DNA of 36,011 bases, from contig JAPKDW010000012.1 in NCBI GenBank assembly GCA_028822375.1, positions 1 to 36,011 on the forward strand, given 5' to 3'. Source of the DNA: Opitutaceae bacterium. GTDB lineage: Bacteria; Verrucomicrobiota; Verrucomicrobiia; Opitutales; Opitutaceae. The notes beneath the pieces were generated by a model that worked only from the letters and a program-made list of their open reading frames with translations, did no database searches and was not told the origin of the DNA. Both the position numbers and the translations under genes were made by a program. This document shows, piece by piece, positions 20,706-30,076 of the stretch (positions are counted from its first letter, which is position 1; every line of letters starts with the position of its first letter).

Positions 20706-22934
20706 GTGTCGTATTCCGCAAAGAGTGATTCCGGTGATGTCCGCCTCCGTCGCGTCGCATTGATTGGCAACCCGAATACGGGCAAGAGTACTTTGTTCAA
20801 TTGCTTGACGGGCATGCGTCAGAAGGTGGGTAACTATCCGGGCGTAACGGTGCAGAAGAAGACTGGGATTGCTCTGATCGGATCGGGAAAAGTTGAAATT
20901 CACGATTTACCTGGGACTTACAGCCTGGCGGCGGCTTCGCCAGACGAGCGAGTGGTAGTGGATGCTTTGCGAGGAGAGGTTGAGAATTTGGATCGTCCGG
21001 ATTTGGCTTTGTGCATTGTCGACGCTACGAATTTGCAGCGAAATCTTTTTCTCGCCTATCAGATTGGCCAATTGGGATTGCCGATGGTGTTGGCGCTGAA
21101 TTATTGGGATTCTGCCAAAAAACGCCAGATCGAGGTGGATGTCGAGGAGCTCAAAAAGCGTTTGGGCATTCCAATCGTACCGATCTCGGCCTCGCGGGCT
21201 GAGGGCGTTGCTGAGCTGAAGGTGGCGATTGCGGAGGCTTTGGAAGAAAGTCCGCTTTTGTTGACGCCGATTTGGCCGGAAACGGTTAGTGATGCAGTCG
21301 AGGATGCCAGGGGATTATTGCCTCAAAGTTGCGATGAACGTATGGATGATGCATCGGTTATGCGCGGCATATTCGAAGGGGATGATCAAATTTTTATTCG
21401 CGCAGGAGCGTCGGCAGACGAAGCTCACGACGCTTTGGAGCATTCGAAGAAAGCTCTCTTTAAAGGTGGCTTGAATCCGGCTAATGCTGAAGCGGTACTC
21501 CTGTTTCGCCATATCAAAGAGATCGTTGAACCCTGTATTAATACCAGTCAGTCGCGACGCGCTGACGGGAGTGAATCGATTGACGGATTGCTGACTCATC
21601 GCTGGTGGGGGTTATTGGCCTTTTTGGCTTTAATGTATCTGGTCTTTCAATCCGTTTACAGCTGGGCCGGGCCCTTCATGGATCTGATCGAAGGAGGCAA
21701 GGGGGTCGTTCAAGAGGCGCTCTCCAATTTCTTGTCTCCGTGGCCGATGATCGAGAGTTTGGTGACGGATGGGATTATTGAAGGCGTGGGGGCGGTGGTG
21801 ATCTTTTTGCCTCAAATTCTTATTCTATTTTTCTTTATCACTCTGTTGGAAGATACTGGATACATGTCGCGAGCCGCTTTTCTAATGGACAAACTGTTCA
21901 GTTGGTGCGGCTTGTCTGGCAAAAGTTTCGTTCCTCTGTTGTCGAGCTACGCTTGCGCGATTCCGGGGATAATGGCTACGCGTACGATTCAGGATCCCAA
22001 GGCGCGATTGGTTACGATATTGGTAGCTCCGTTTATGAGCTGCTCTGCGCGTTTACCGGTATATGTCTTGTTGATCGGAGCGTTTATCGAGCCTAAGTAT
22101 GGAGCGGGGATAGCTGGGGCTACGTTGTTTGGGATGCATTTTGTAGGCTTGATCGTGGCGATGCCTTTTGCGTATCTGATGAATCGATTTGCGCTGAAAA
22201 CCCCACCTCAGCCTTTCTTGCTGGAGTTGCCTAATTATCAGATCCCGAAGGTCCGGGATGTTCTGATTCGAATGTATAATCAGGGCAAGGAATTCGTGGT
22301 CAATGCGGGCACGGTGATCTTCGCGATTACGATCGTGATTTGGGCTCTGCTATATTTTCCGAGATCGGAGTCCATCGAGCTCGAAGTGCAGGACGTTTTC
22401 TTGGAAAGCCTGGCGTCGGAGCACGGATGGACTGCTGCTGAAAGCCGAGCGGAACTGGACGCGAGTGAGGATTTGCAGGAGGCCTTGGAGTATCAGGTTT
22501 CCTCGGCCTACATCGAGCAGAGCTTTATGGGACGAATTGGCAAAACGGTTCAGCCAGTATTTGCTGGAGCGGGTTTCGATTGGAAGATTACGGTTGGCGT
22601 GATCGCGAGTTTTCCGGCTCGAGAGGTGCTCATTTCGACTTTGGGAATCATTTACAGCCTGGGAGGAGACGTGGATGAGGAAGCGGGTGATTTACGCGAA
22701 ACGATGGCCGGTCAAACTTGGTCGTTCGGACCGAAGGCAGGAATGCCGATTTTTACGATTCCCGTGGTTATTGCCATTATGGTGTTTTTCGCGCTTTGTC
22801 AGCAATGCGGTGCAACGCTGGCAATTATCGCTCAGGAAACGAGTTGGAAGTGGGCATGCGTGTCCTTCGGATTCATGACTTTGCTGGCGTGGCTGGCGTC
22901 CATCCTGATTAATCAGGTTGGCTCGATGATTTAG
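20706..22934 (+). CDS. feoB: ferrous iron transporter FeoB
   Basis: A 742-aa inner-membrane Fe(II) transporter with an N-terminal G domain. G1 is GNPNTGKS (21-28), the switch region VGNYPGVTVQKK follows, G3 is DLPG, and G4 is LNYWD, where the usual N-x-x-D is kept but with bulky middle residues. The membrane part carries two Gate motifs (FVPLLSSYACAIPGIMATRT with its Cys; and the later FPAREVLISTLG), and the C-terminal FALCQQCGATLAII. Start is GTG at 20706. A low-hydrophobicity stretch around 560-610 (EVQDVFLESLASEHGWTAA) is a periplasmic or cytosolic insert. Cotranscribed with feoA. Confidence 0.95.
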   Translation: MSYSAKSDSGDVRLRRVALIGNPNTGKSTLFNCLTGMRQKVGNYPGVTVQKKTGIALIGSGKVEIHDLPGTYSLAAASPDERVVVDALRGEVENLDRPDLALCIVDATNLQRNLFLAYQIGQLGLPMVLALNYWDSAKKRQIEVDVEELKKRLGIPIVPISASRAEGVAELKVAIAEALEESPLLLTPIWPETVSDAVEDARGLLPQSCDERMDDASVMRGIFEGDDQIFIRAGASADEAHDALEHSKKALFKGGLNPANAEAVLLFRHIKEIVEPCINTSQSRRADGSESIDGLLTHRWWGLLAFLALMYLVFQSVYSWAGPFMDLIEGGKGVVQEALSNFLSPWPMIESLVTDGIIEGVGAVVIFLPQILILFFFITLLEDTGYMSRAAFLMDKLFSWCGLSGKSFVPLLSSYACAIPGIMATRTIQDPKARLVTILVAPFMSCSARLPVYVLLIGAFIEPKYGAGIAGATLFGMHFVGLIVAMPFAYLMNRFALKTPPQPFLLELPNYQIPKVRDVLIRMYNQGKEFVVNAGTVIFAITIVIWALLYFPRSESIELEVQDVFLESLASEHGWTAAESRAELDASEDLQEALEYQVSSAYIEQSFMGRIGKTVQPVFAGAGFDWKITVGVIASFPAREVLISTLGIIYSLGGDVDEEAGDLRETMAGQTWSFGPKAGMPIFTIPVVIAIMVFFALCQQCGATLAIIAQETSWKWACVSFGFMTLLAWLASILINQVGSMI

Positions 22935-22948
22935 CTTAAATCGAGGTA

Positions 22949-22982
22949 GGCAGATGTTTGCTTACGTTTGCCCGTTTTTTTT
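22949..22982 (+). terminator. terminator of feoAB
   Basis: GGCAGATG (22949-22956) pairs with CGTTTGCC (22965-22972, two G-T pairs), followed by eight T (22975-22982). It overlaps the 3' end of the convergent histidine kinase gene. Confidence 0.6.
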
Positions 22983-24434
22983 GCGCCGATTGGCGAGTCC
23001 TTCGAATGCCTGTTTTAGGCTGGTTTGTAGGGTGGACAGGGCGATTGGCTTGCTGACGAAATCGTCGATGCCCGCTTTGAAGGCGAGGTCTTGTTCGGTC
23101 TTCATCGTACCGGCGGAAACCCCTACAATCCAGGGTTGATCTTTGGGTTCGCAGTCTTTTCGAATTTCTTTGGTCGCGTCGAAACCAGAGAGTATTGGCA
23201 TATGCATGTCCATGAGAATGACGTCGTGATTGCCATCGAGAAACCGATCGATGGCCTCTTGTCCATTGCTAGCAAGTTCGGGCGTGTAGCCGAAGCGGTC
23301 TAGCATGGCTCCGATCGTCTTGAGATTGGCAAAGTTGTCTTCAACGACTAGGATCGAAATGGGATAGCTCGTATTGAGCGTTTCGGTGTCAGGATCTTTC
23401 GCTTTGGCTTCTAGGGCGGAATCCTGAGCGATTTGGAGAGGGATTGTGAACCAGAATTCGGAGCCTTGATTGGGCTCTGAGTTTATGTGAATCTGTCCGT
23501 CCATTAGCTCGACCAGATTTTTGCAAATGGCGAGTCCGAGTCCGCTGCCGCCGAATCGACGGGAAATGGACGCGTCCACTTGGGAAAACGGTTTGAAGAG
23601 TCGATCCATCTTTTCCGGTTCGATTCCGATGCCGGTGTCCTTGACTCTGATTATAAGCTCCACGGAATCCTCGTTTAGCGATTCGGCGGTTGCGATGATT
23701 TTGATCGAGCCTTCTAGCGTAAATTTGAGAGCGTTGTTGACGAGGTTCAGGACAATTTGGCGAAGTCTAGCGGAGTCTCCGATGGCGATTTTCGGGACGG
23801 ATGCATCGATCTGGGATTCAATCGTGAGGGAGCGTTGCAGGGCTTTGCTTTTAAGGAGAAAGACGCAGCTGTTGATGCAATCGCTTGGGGAGAAGGGAAT
23901 GGATTCGATTTCAACTTTGCCCGCTTCGATTTTCGAGAAGTCGAGAATATCGTTGATCAAGGCCATTAGGGTATCGCCGCTCGATCGGATGGCTTCGAGC
24001 ATTTCGCCCTGGTCGGAGTCGAGGGGAGTTTCCTCGAGAAGATCGATCATGCCGATCATTCCATTGAGGGGCGTACGGATCTCGTGATTCATGTTCGCGA
24101 GAAAGGCGCTCTGCATGTCGATCACATTGCCTGCGGAGGCAAGGGCGGCGAGTTCGGTAGAGATTAGGCTAACGGATACGGCCTGGAGCGATTCAATTTT
24201 GTAGGCGGTGCCGTGGTAGAAAACGAAATCGCCGGATTCGTTGGGGAGTGAAATGTTCGGCGAAGTTGCATTGCCTTCGACGAAAGCGCTTTGCACGAGT
24301 TTTGCTAGCTCGAGCGATTGTTCGGCTAGTGGCTCATCCCTCGACACGAGGTGGGCACTGGCTTCGCTGGACTCCAGTAGATTCAAGTCTCTATCGAATA
24401 TAAGGGAAGCGATTGATCGGGAGTTTAATGGCAT
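22962..24434 (-). CDS. hybrid histidine kinase with C-terminal receiver
   Basis: A 490-aa soluble signalling protein. Residues about 1-100 form a short PAS-like input region with no transmembrane helix. The dimerisation/phosphoacceptor box is NHEIRTPLNGMIG with H117. The HATPase domain shows N233/N234 in LNLVNNALKF, DTGIGIE (266-272), and GGSGLGLAI (295-303). The C-terminal receiver has acidic residues VEDN (364-367), phosphoacceptor D409 in ILMDMHMP and K462 in VSKP. It probably passes phosphate to an unseen Hpt protein or acts locally. It overlaps by 10 bases the end of a 43-aa ORF upstream and converges with feoB. Confidence 0.92.
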   Translation of the reverse strand: MPLNSRSIASLIFDRDLNLLESSEASAHLVSRDEPLAEQSLELAKLVQSAFVEGNATSPNISLPNESGDFVFYHGTAYKIESLQAVSVSLISTELAALASAGNVIDMQSAFLANMNHEIRTPLNGMIGMIDLLEETPLDSDQGEMLEAIRSSGDTLMALINDILDFSKIEAGKVEIESIPFSPSDCINSCVFLLKSKALQRSLTIESQIDASVPKIAIGDSARLRQIVLNLVNNALKFTLEGSIKIIATAESLNEDSVELIIRVKDTGIGIEPEKMDRLFKPFSQVDASISRRFGGSGLGLAICKNLVELMDGQIHINSEPNQGSEFWFTIPLQIAQDSALEAKAKDPDTETLNTSYPISILVVEDNFANLKTIGAMLDRFGYTPELASNGQEAIDRFLDGNHDVILMDMHMPILSGFDATKEIRKDCEPKDQPWIVGVSAGTMKTEQDLAFKAGIDDFVSKPIALSTLQTSLKQAFEGLANRRKKNGQT

Positions 24435-24556
24435 CTAAAATTGGATTGCAGCCGTGGATCTTTGGGCGAGGCTCTATTCAGGTATTCGCTGATCCAATCG
24501 TGGAATTTGGGGTGATCGTAGCGAGTGGTTTCACCTTTAGCTAAGTCTTTTAACAA
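24425..24556 (-). CDS. small ORF overlapping the histidine kinase start, unknown
   Basis: A 43-aa reading frame starting with TTG (24556-24554) after an AGGAAA Shine-Dalgarno-like block. It reads roughly LLKDLAKGETTRYDHPKF, then HDWISEYLNRASPK, and ends in RCH. Its TAA overlaps the kinase ATG (ATGCCATTAA), suggesting translational coupling. The frame stays open upstream to a TAA, adding ILLEHLSRKR, so it could also be the tail of a decayed gene. Composition looks like a real protein, no family recognised. Confidence 0.4.
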   Translation of the reverse strand: MLKDLAKGETTRYDHPKFHDWISEYLNRASPKDPRLQSNFRCH

Positions 24557-24629
24557 TCTTTTCCTAGAGAGATGCTCTAGAAGAATTCTCCGAGTATAGG
24601 TTTATCAGTATCTTTACGTAAAATACCGG

Positions 24630-26426
24630 CTATCGCTTGTCTTTGGCGTATATGGAAACCTTGGCTTCGCGGTCACCGAGGATTACTTTGGCCCGTTTAA
24701 GAGCTTTGGCGGTAGAGAGGGTGGGATTGCTTTCTTCGTCGGTGAAAAGATTGATCGGGTTGATGACATCGACGAGGCCAGATTTTTTCAGAATTCTCAT
24801 GGTGTCGGGACGAACTTCGCTCACAAGCAATATTCGTTGGTGCTCGTTCATGTATCTGATCAGTTCTTCGAGAGCCATACAGCTAGTGGCGTCAAGGTTG
24901 TGAGCGTTCCGTAGTTTCATAATAACTACCTTTAGATTTGGAGCGTCGCTTACTCGCCGCATTTGGTCGCGAAAGAGTTCGGCGGCGCCGAAGAATAGCT
25001 CGCCTTCGACATGGACGATGGAAACCTCCAGGTTGCCGCGGTCTTCTGACTCGTCGCGCTTGCCTAGTTTGCCCTCGTCATCGAAGGCGTATTCGACGAT
25101 TTCGGGATTGGCTACTTTTTTGATGAAGAGCGCGATCGAGCAGACGGCTCCGATATAGATTGCGAAATCTAGGGCGAATACGAGTCCGGTAAGGAAGGTG
25201 ACGTAAAAAGTGATGCTATCGGACCGCGTGGTTTGGGTCACCATTCTGAGTTGGTGCTTGTTGATGAGCGATATGCCGATGGTAACGACGACAACCGCTA
25301 GCGACGCACTGGGGATGTAGCCGATTAGCGGACCGAGCAGAATGGCGCCGAGCAGTACAATGATACCTGCGTAGAGGTTCGATAGCGGTGTTCGAGCGCC
25401 GCTGTTGGTGTTGAGTTGAGAGCGGGTTAGCGAACCCGATGCTACCATGCCGGAAAAAAGCCCGCAGGCGATGTTTGCCATTCCTGAGCTGAGCATTTCT
25501 TGGTTGCTGTCAAGGCGAGCTCCTTCGCGGGCCGCAAGCGATTTGCCTATGGAATTTCCTTCTAAAACACAGAGGAGAGCAATGGCCATTGCTATGGGGA
25601 GAAGGACCTTGATCGTGCCAAATTCGAGATTCGGAATGGAAGGCCCCCATTCCGAAAGATTCAAGCTCGGCATGAGCGTCACTTGCAAGGAAGGGTCTAT
25701 CTTCTGGACGACAAATGCGACGAGAGAAGAGAGGACTAATGTGATAGCGACTGCAGGTAGTTTCTTCGAGACCCTCTGAATCGCGATGAATATGAGAAGG
25801 GTGATTACGCTGAGCCCGAGGGTCGGCATGTGGGTGTTGCCGATGTGGCTAATTGTGGTCGTAATTACATCGATGAACGTGGAGGCCTGTTCTCCTGGCG
25901 AGAATTCGAAGCCTAGCGTTTTCTTAATTTGGTTGGCGATGATGAGCGCCGCAGCCGCGGTGATGTATCCGCTGATGACCGTACGAGAGATATATTGGAT
26001 CAACGTGGCTACGCCGAGGTAAGCGCCGCCGACGAGGATAATGCCGACCAGTAATAGCAGGAGCGATATGTAGCCCACGGCTTGACTGCCCGCGAAGCCA
26101 AGCGCAGCGAACGAACTCATGACCATGACGGAAGTCGCGTTGGTAGGTCCGAGTACGATGAATTTCGATCCGGCGAAGTACATGCCGACGATTGAAGCGA
26201 TAACCGATCCGAAGAGGCCGTAGGAAAGCGGTAGCCCGGCTATCATCGCGTAGGCCATGCCTTGAGGGAATGCTAGCAGGGCAACGTTGAAGGCGGCTCT
26301 AGCATCGCCGACCAGGGACTCGCGATTGTATCCAGCAGCGGTTTTGCGCAGAGGGAAAAGGTCGAGCCGAGTCATGAAGCTTCGTTTGCGGGACGGAGAA
26401 TTTTTAATGGAGGAAGCGTCAGCCAT
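24630..26426 (-). CDS. SulP-family anion transporter with STAS domain
   Basis: A 598-aa inner-membrane transporter of the SLC26/SulP family (sulfate, bicarbonate or other anions). The N-terminal membrane domain (about 35-430) has the family motifs LVGDARAAFNVALLAFPQGMAYAMIAGLPLSYGLFGS and KFIVLGPTNATSVMV. A STAS domain follows at about 450-560 (VSIVHVEGELFFGAAELF; VVIMKLRNAHNLDATSCMALEEL). The pair of tandem Ser/Thr-rich GSLTRSQLNTNSGARTPLSN is typical. Substrate cannot be settled. It is divergent from ispH; no carbonic anhydrase gene adjoins it. Confidence 0.92.
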   Translation of the reverse strand: MADASSIKNSPSRKRSFMTRLDLFPLRKTAAGYNRESLVGDARAAFNVALLAFPQGMAYAMIAGLPLSYGLFGSVIASIVGMYFAGSKFIVLGPTNATSVMVMSSFAALGFAGSQAVGYISLLLLLVGIILVGGAYLGVATLIQYISRTVISGYITAAAALIIANQIKKTLGFEFSPGEQASTFIDVITTTISHIGNTHMPTLGLSVITLLIFIAIQRVSKKLPAVAITLVLSSLVAFVVQKIDPSLQVTLMPSLNLSEWGPSIPNLEFGTIKVLLPIAMAIALLCVLEGNSIGKSLAAREGARLDSNQEMLSSGMANIACGLFSGMVASGSLTRSQLNTNSGARTPLSNLYAGIIVLLGAILLGPLIGYIPSASLAVVVVTIGISLINKHQLRMVTQTTRSDSITFYVTFLTGLVFALDFAIYIGAVCSIALFIKKVANPEIVEYAFDDEGKLGKRDESEDRGNLEVSIVHVEGELFFGAAELFRDQMRRVSDAPNLKVVIMKLRNAHNLDATSCMALEELIRYMNEHQRILLVSEVRPDTMRILKKSGLVDVINPINLFTDEESNPTLSTAKALKRAKVILGDREAKVSIYAKDKR

Positions 26427-26591
26427 ATAGCTTGCGACAGCTTCTTTGTTGATTGAGGAGAAATCGAGCTAAAATAGCTGTGGATTTCGACAGATCGAGC
26501 GATCGAGGAATTCGGTATCGTTTCATTCTTCTAGCGTATCGGCGTTCTGTCATTGCCGAACGAGAGAAAAGGTTTCAATGATGACGGATTA

Positions 26592-28325
26592 ATGAAATCG
26601 GAAAGCGAACAGATCCAACCAATCCCGTCGAGTCGTCGAGGGCGCGTTTATTTGTTTCTAGAAAACAATAAGGTGGTCTTGGGGCGTGATCCTGATGGTC
26701 GCTGGGGGACTTTCCTGGAAGGACCGGACCTGGAGAATTTGGGCGAAATTATGCCCGCAGGATTAAGGCCGATCGAGGTCGGAAAACAAGGAGGGACTGC
26801 GCTTGCATTTGCGGTGATGGATGGGGCCGTTCAGGAGCTAGACGAATCGCATCGAGCGTTTTCTCTGAAAGAAGTGTACGAGCTATCGGAGTCCGGTAGC
26901 TCGCTTGCGGATAGTTTGCTAGAGGACTTGTCGGTTATTCGCGAGAACGTGATTCGAATTCCCTATCTCTATTTTAAGGAGACGGATTACATCTATCGCT
27001 TTCGAACGGATAAACAGCGAAACAAGGAAATCTATCACATCGATGATTCGTCGTCCGCGCTTTATCATAGCTCCTTGTGCGAAGCGATCAAAGCGGTCAA
27101 GCGCGCGAAGGAACGTTCGGCGTCTAGCCCTGCTACCCTTGATTTTGGAGCGGTCGAGTATCTGTTGCCGAGCCATTTCGGATTTTGTCTGGGTGTTCAA
27201 AATGCGATTGAACGGGCGTATGAAACGATTGCTGCTCATCCTGGAAGACGCGTCTTCATGTTGAGCGAGTTGATTCATAATCCGTTTGTGAACGAAGACC
27301 TGAAAGCTCGCGGATTACGTTATTTACAGAGCGATAAAGGTGTCCCCGCGATTGACCCGGAATCCGGTAAGTTGTTTTGGGATACGTTGACGGATGAAGA
27401 CGTCGTTATGATTCCAGCCTTCGGAGCGCGGGATGAAGACAAGGTCAGGTTGATCGAGCGCGGCCTACCGATTAACGCGTATGATGCTACTTGTATGCTT
27501 GTAGAAAAAGTGTGGAAGGCGGCCAAGCGTTATGGGCAACGAGGGTTTACCGTGGTAATTCATGGCAAGGCAGAGCACGAGGAAACGAAAGCGACGTTTT
27601 CGAATAGCGCGAAATACGCTCCGTCGTTGATTGTTCGAGACATGAAGGAGGCAGCGTTGTTGGCGAAGGTGATTCAGGCGGAAGATCCCGATGATCGAGC
27701 ACGTCTTTTCGAGCCGTTTCGAGATCGATGTAGCGCTGATTTCGATGTGAGTCGTCATTTCGAAAAGCTAGCCTTGGTCAATCAAACCACGCTGTTGCGT
27801 AATGAGACGCTTAAGATTATCGCGTATTTGGAATCGGCATTAGAAGCGCGTTATGGCTCGGCTCATATTGAAGAGCACATGGCGATGAGCAGCAAGGGCG
27901 ACACTCTCTGTTATGCAACTCAAGTGAATCAAGATGCGCTGGCTCAGGCGATTGCAGAGCCAATTGATGTCGCCATCGTCGTTGGCGGTAAGAATAGCTC
28001 GAATACCTATCAGTTGTATCGAATTTGCGAAAAAGCCTTTGGCCAACGGGCTTTTTATATTCAGTCGGAAGCGAATATTTTATCGAAGGGCGAGATCGAG
28101 CATTTCGTGTTTCCTTACAATCCAAGCGATCCTAAGCAAGGGCGAATGGAGAAACGCTCGTTTCTTCCGGATGAGGATCGGCCTTTGCGAGTGTTGATGA
28201 CCGGCGGCGCTTCATGTCCGGATGGATTGCTTCAGCAGATAATCGCCAAGGTAAATGGTTATTTCGAATCTGCGAATATAAAGTGTATCGAAGATGTGAT
28301 TACAGATTTCGAACGCCAGTCGTAG
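26592..28325 (+). CDS. ispH: 4-hydroxy-3-methylbut-2-enyl diphosphate reductase with long N-terminal extension
   Basis: A 577-aa IspH/LytB, the last MEP-pathway enzyme, making IPP and DMAPP with a 4Fe-4S cluster. From the longest frame (TTG at 26553) the cluster cysteines are C212 (FGFCLGVQ), C314 (DATCMLVEKVW) and C453 (DTLCYATQ); substrate residues include H242, H342 in HGKAEHEE, NQTTLL and GGKNSSNTYQL. The usual TAGAS block is TGGASCP. ATG at 26592 is preferred; numbering is then 13 lower. The enzyme domain starts only near residue 195; the first 180 residues (RGRVYLFLENNKVVLG, then IRIPYLYFKETDYIYRFR) form an extra domain not found in E. coli IspH (316 aa). The core also has inserts. Divergent from sulP. 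Confidence 0.9.
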   Translation: MKSESEQIQPIPSSRRGRVYLFLENNKVVLGRDPDGRWGTFLEGPDLENLGEIMPAGLRPIEVGKQGGTALAFAVMDGAVQELDESHRAFSLKEVYELSESGSSLADSLLEDLSVIRENVIRIPYLYFKETDYIYRFRTDKQRNKEIYHIDDSSSALYHSSLCEAIKAVKRAKERSASSPATLDFGAVEYLLPSHFGFCLGVQNAIERAYETIAAHPGRRVFMLSELIHNPFVNEDLKARGLRYLQSDKGVPAIDPESGKLFWDTLTDEDVVMIPAFGARDEDKVRLIERGLPINAYDATCMLVEKVWKAAKRYGQRGFTVVIHGKAEHEETKATFSNSAKYAPSLIVRDMKEAALLAKVIQAEDPDDRARLFEPFRDRCSADFDVSRHFEKLALVNQTTLLRNETLKIIAYLESALEARYGSAHIEEHMAMSSKGDTLCYATQVNQDALAQAIAEPIDVAIVVGGKNSSNTYQLYRICEKAFGQRAFYIQSEANILSKGEIEHFVFPYNPSDPKQGRMEKRSFLPDEDRPLRVLMTGGASCPDGLLQQIIAKVNGYFESANIKCIEDVITDFERQS

Positions 28326-28402
28326 AGAGGGGGTTCAGTTGTAATTGATCTATTGATAGATTTCGAGGAGCCAATCAAACGTTGGTTATACGCGTCAAAG
28401 AG

Positions 28403-28510
28403 CCTTAGAAACTGCCGATTAAGTGTTGTCGGATCGGATTTATCCAGCGATCCCACTTTTATTTTTATGCGAATCGAAACAATCGCGGGGGGTTAAACCC
28501 GCTCCTACAG
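28403..28510. repeat. REP and decayed MITE-like relic between convergent ispH and the permease
   Basis: TAAACCCGCTCCTACA at 28494-28509 is identical to the right REP arm at 15216-15231 and can fold with the preceding GCGGGG. CCTTAGAAACTG (28403-28414) resembles the end of the 171-bp element (CTTAGAGACTG). This may be a decayed copy that lost its right terminal repeat. The rest of 28326-28562 shows no gene. Confidence 0.6.
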
Positions 28511-28562
28511 AGAGGGACAGAGCGACCTTTCGACCGACTAAGCCGTTTCGTGATTGATGGCC

Positions 28563-29624
28563 TTATAGTCGATTTTTGATCTGGCCGTTGCCGGATAGGA
28601 GAACGGCTATTGAGCGGGTTTGCGGAAAATGAGAACAGATGATCATTGCGATAACCGTTATCGGAACGCAGAGAAACATGCCGGAGACTCCCCAAAGGGA
28701 TCCCCAGAGTCCGAGGGAAAGAAGAATCACTAGCGGGCTTAGATTGAGGGAATTGCCCATGAGTCGTGGTTCGAGGAGATTGCCTACCAGAATTTGAGTG
28801 GCCAAAATCCCGCCGATCACGAGACCTACCGTGCTTGGGCTTTCGAATTGTATGAGGGCGAGGATTGAAGGGAAAACGGTAGCGAGAATCGAGCCGACTG
28901 TCGGGATGAAATTGAAGAAGAAAATGAGCAAGGCCCAGAAAGCGGCGAAATCGAGTCCGGCCCAGGTCATGACTCCGAAGCTGAGAAGCGCGGTCGTCAG
29001 GCTGGAAAACGTTTTGATCCCTATGTACTTGCGGGTGTCGCGGTCGATTTGCTCGATTATTTTAAGTACTTCGGTTTCCTTGATGTTGCCCCGAGCCATT
29101 CCCTTGATTTTAGGGCCGAAGCTGCGCTGCTCCAAAAAGAGGAACATTACGTAGATACTTATTAGGCCAGCATTGCCGGCGAGACTGCCGAGGGCTCCAG
29201 CGACATTTTTAATGAGGCCGCTGAAATCGAATTGGGCGGCGAATTCTTTGAGTGGAGGCGATTTTTCGAATGGTAGCCAGCCGTAGACCTTATCAACCAT
29301 CGGCTCGATCTTCGCTTGGTACTCGGGGGCGACCTGGATGACCTCGCTGACGTTCTTGGTGATGAAGGTGAAGAATACGCTTAGAATTCCTACGATGAGT
29401 AGAACTGAAGCGATGTACCGAAGCGACGCTGGAAGGGCTCGTCCGCCGATCTTCAATTTCATGATCGCGAAGGAGAGGACGTTGATCAGGTACCAAATGA
29501 AAATCGCCAAGATAAACGGGATAATCAGCTTTTGGCCGATGAAGAGGATGAAGAAGACCGTTACGGTGATGCCGAGCCAAAGAAAACTTCGAAAGAGAGG
29601 GGATGGAGGAGTTTGAAGAGTCAT
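28563..29624 (-). CDS. AI-2E family (PerM/YdiK-type) membrane protein
   Basis: A 353-aa polytopic membrane protein of the AI-2E transporter-like family (PF01594). Seven to eight helices; family landmarks include FILAIFIWYLINVL, the long amphipathic soluble loop (about residues 85-150), LISIYVMFLFLEQR, FWALLIFFFNFIPTVGSILATVFP, and the C-terminal VGNLLEPRLMGNSLNLSPLVILLSLGLWGSLWGVSGMFLCVPITVIAMI. Despite the name, family members have varied roles (ion or metabolite export). ATG at 29624 gives the usual family start; the frame is open upstream to 29762 with TTG and ATG starts, adding up to 46 residues of no similarity. Convergent with ispH. Confidence 0.88.
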   Translation of the reverse strand: MTLQTPPSPLFRSFLWLGITVTVFFILFIGQKLIIPFILAIFIWYLINVLSFAIMKLKIGGRALPASLRYIASVLLIVGILSVFFTFITKNVSEVIQVAPEYQAKIEPMVDKVYGWLPFEKSPPLKEFAAQFDFSGLIKNVAGALGSLAGNAGLISIYVMFLFLEQRSFGPKIKGMARGNIKETEVLKIIEQIDRDTRKYIGIKTFSSLTTALLSFGVMTWAGLDFAAFWALLIFFFNFIPTVGSILATVFPSILALIQFESPSTVGLVIGGILATQILVGNLLEPRLMGNSLNLSPLVILLSLGLWGSLWGVSGMFLCVPITVIAMIICSHFPQTRSIAVLLSGNGQIKNRL

Positions 29625-29880
29625 AGGAGAAGCGAATTCGGTAGTGATTGTGGGGGTCGAGTGAAAAAAATCGAGATATAAACCGGTTAATTGCAGGGAA
29701 GCGAATTCCTTAAGATCCTGTTGCTCAATCATTTTTAGAAAAGTGGAATTTTTGGAAACCAAATTACTTCAACTTGGTCTAATTCAAAAGCGGTGATGAA
29801 CCGTATTCACTGTTGTTAGGGAGTTGGGAGAAAGATTTTTCTGGAGTGGATTTGAGGAACCCAGAAAAACTAGAGGAGGG

Positions 29881-29910
29881 CCCGGGCGAATGGGGATTCG
29901 CCCGGGTTTT
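29881..29910 (+). terminator. terminator-like hairpin upstream of hisC
   Basis: CCCGGGCGAAT (29881-29891) and ATTCGCCCGGG (29896-29906) form a perfect 11-bp stem with a GGGG loop, followed by TTTT (29907-29910) and GCTT. No coding gene precedes it on the plus strand. It may end a short RNA that starts within 29763-29860, or attenuate hisC. Confidence 0.7.
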
Positions 29911-30076
29911 GCTTGTCCGGTTATCTCGCTGCTAACCGGGGAAAGTTTAGATGCATCACTCTCTATTCGGTGAGGTAGCTAGGCCAAGGATTCGGTGGGG
30001 GGGAACTGTATTGTTCAGGTCAGGCTTGCTCGAAGCATTAGAATCCCTTTTGGTCTTCGCGTTTAGAAAAAAGATT

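Noticed and set aside
28563-29624. Linking the AI-2E permease and the LsrF-like protein as an AI-2 quorum-sensing system
   Set aside because: The AI-2E family name is historical, the genes are 24 kb apart, and no luxS, LsrK or receptor is present.
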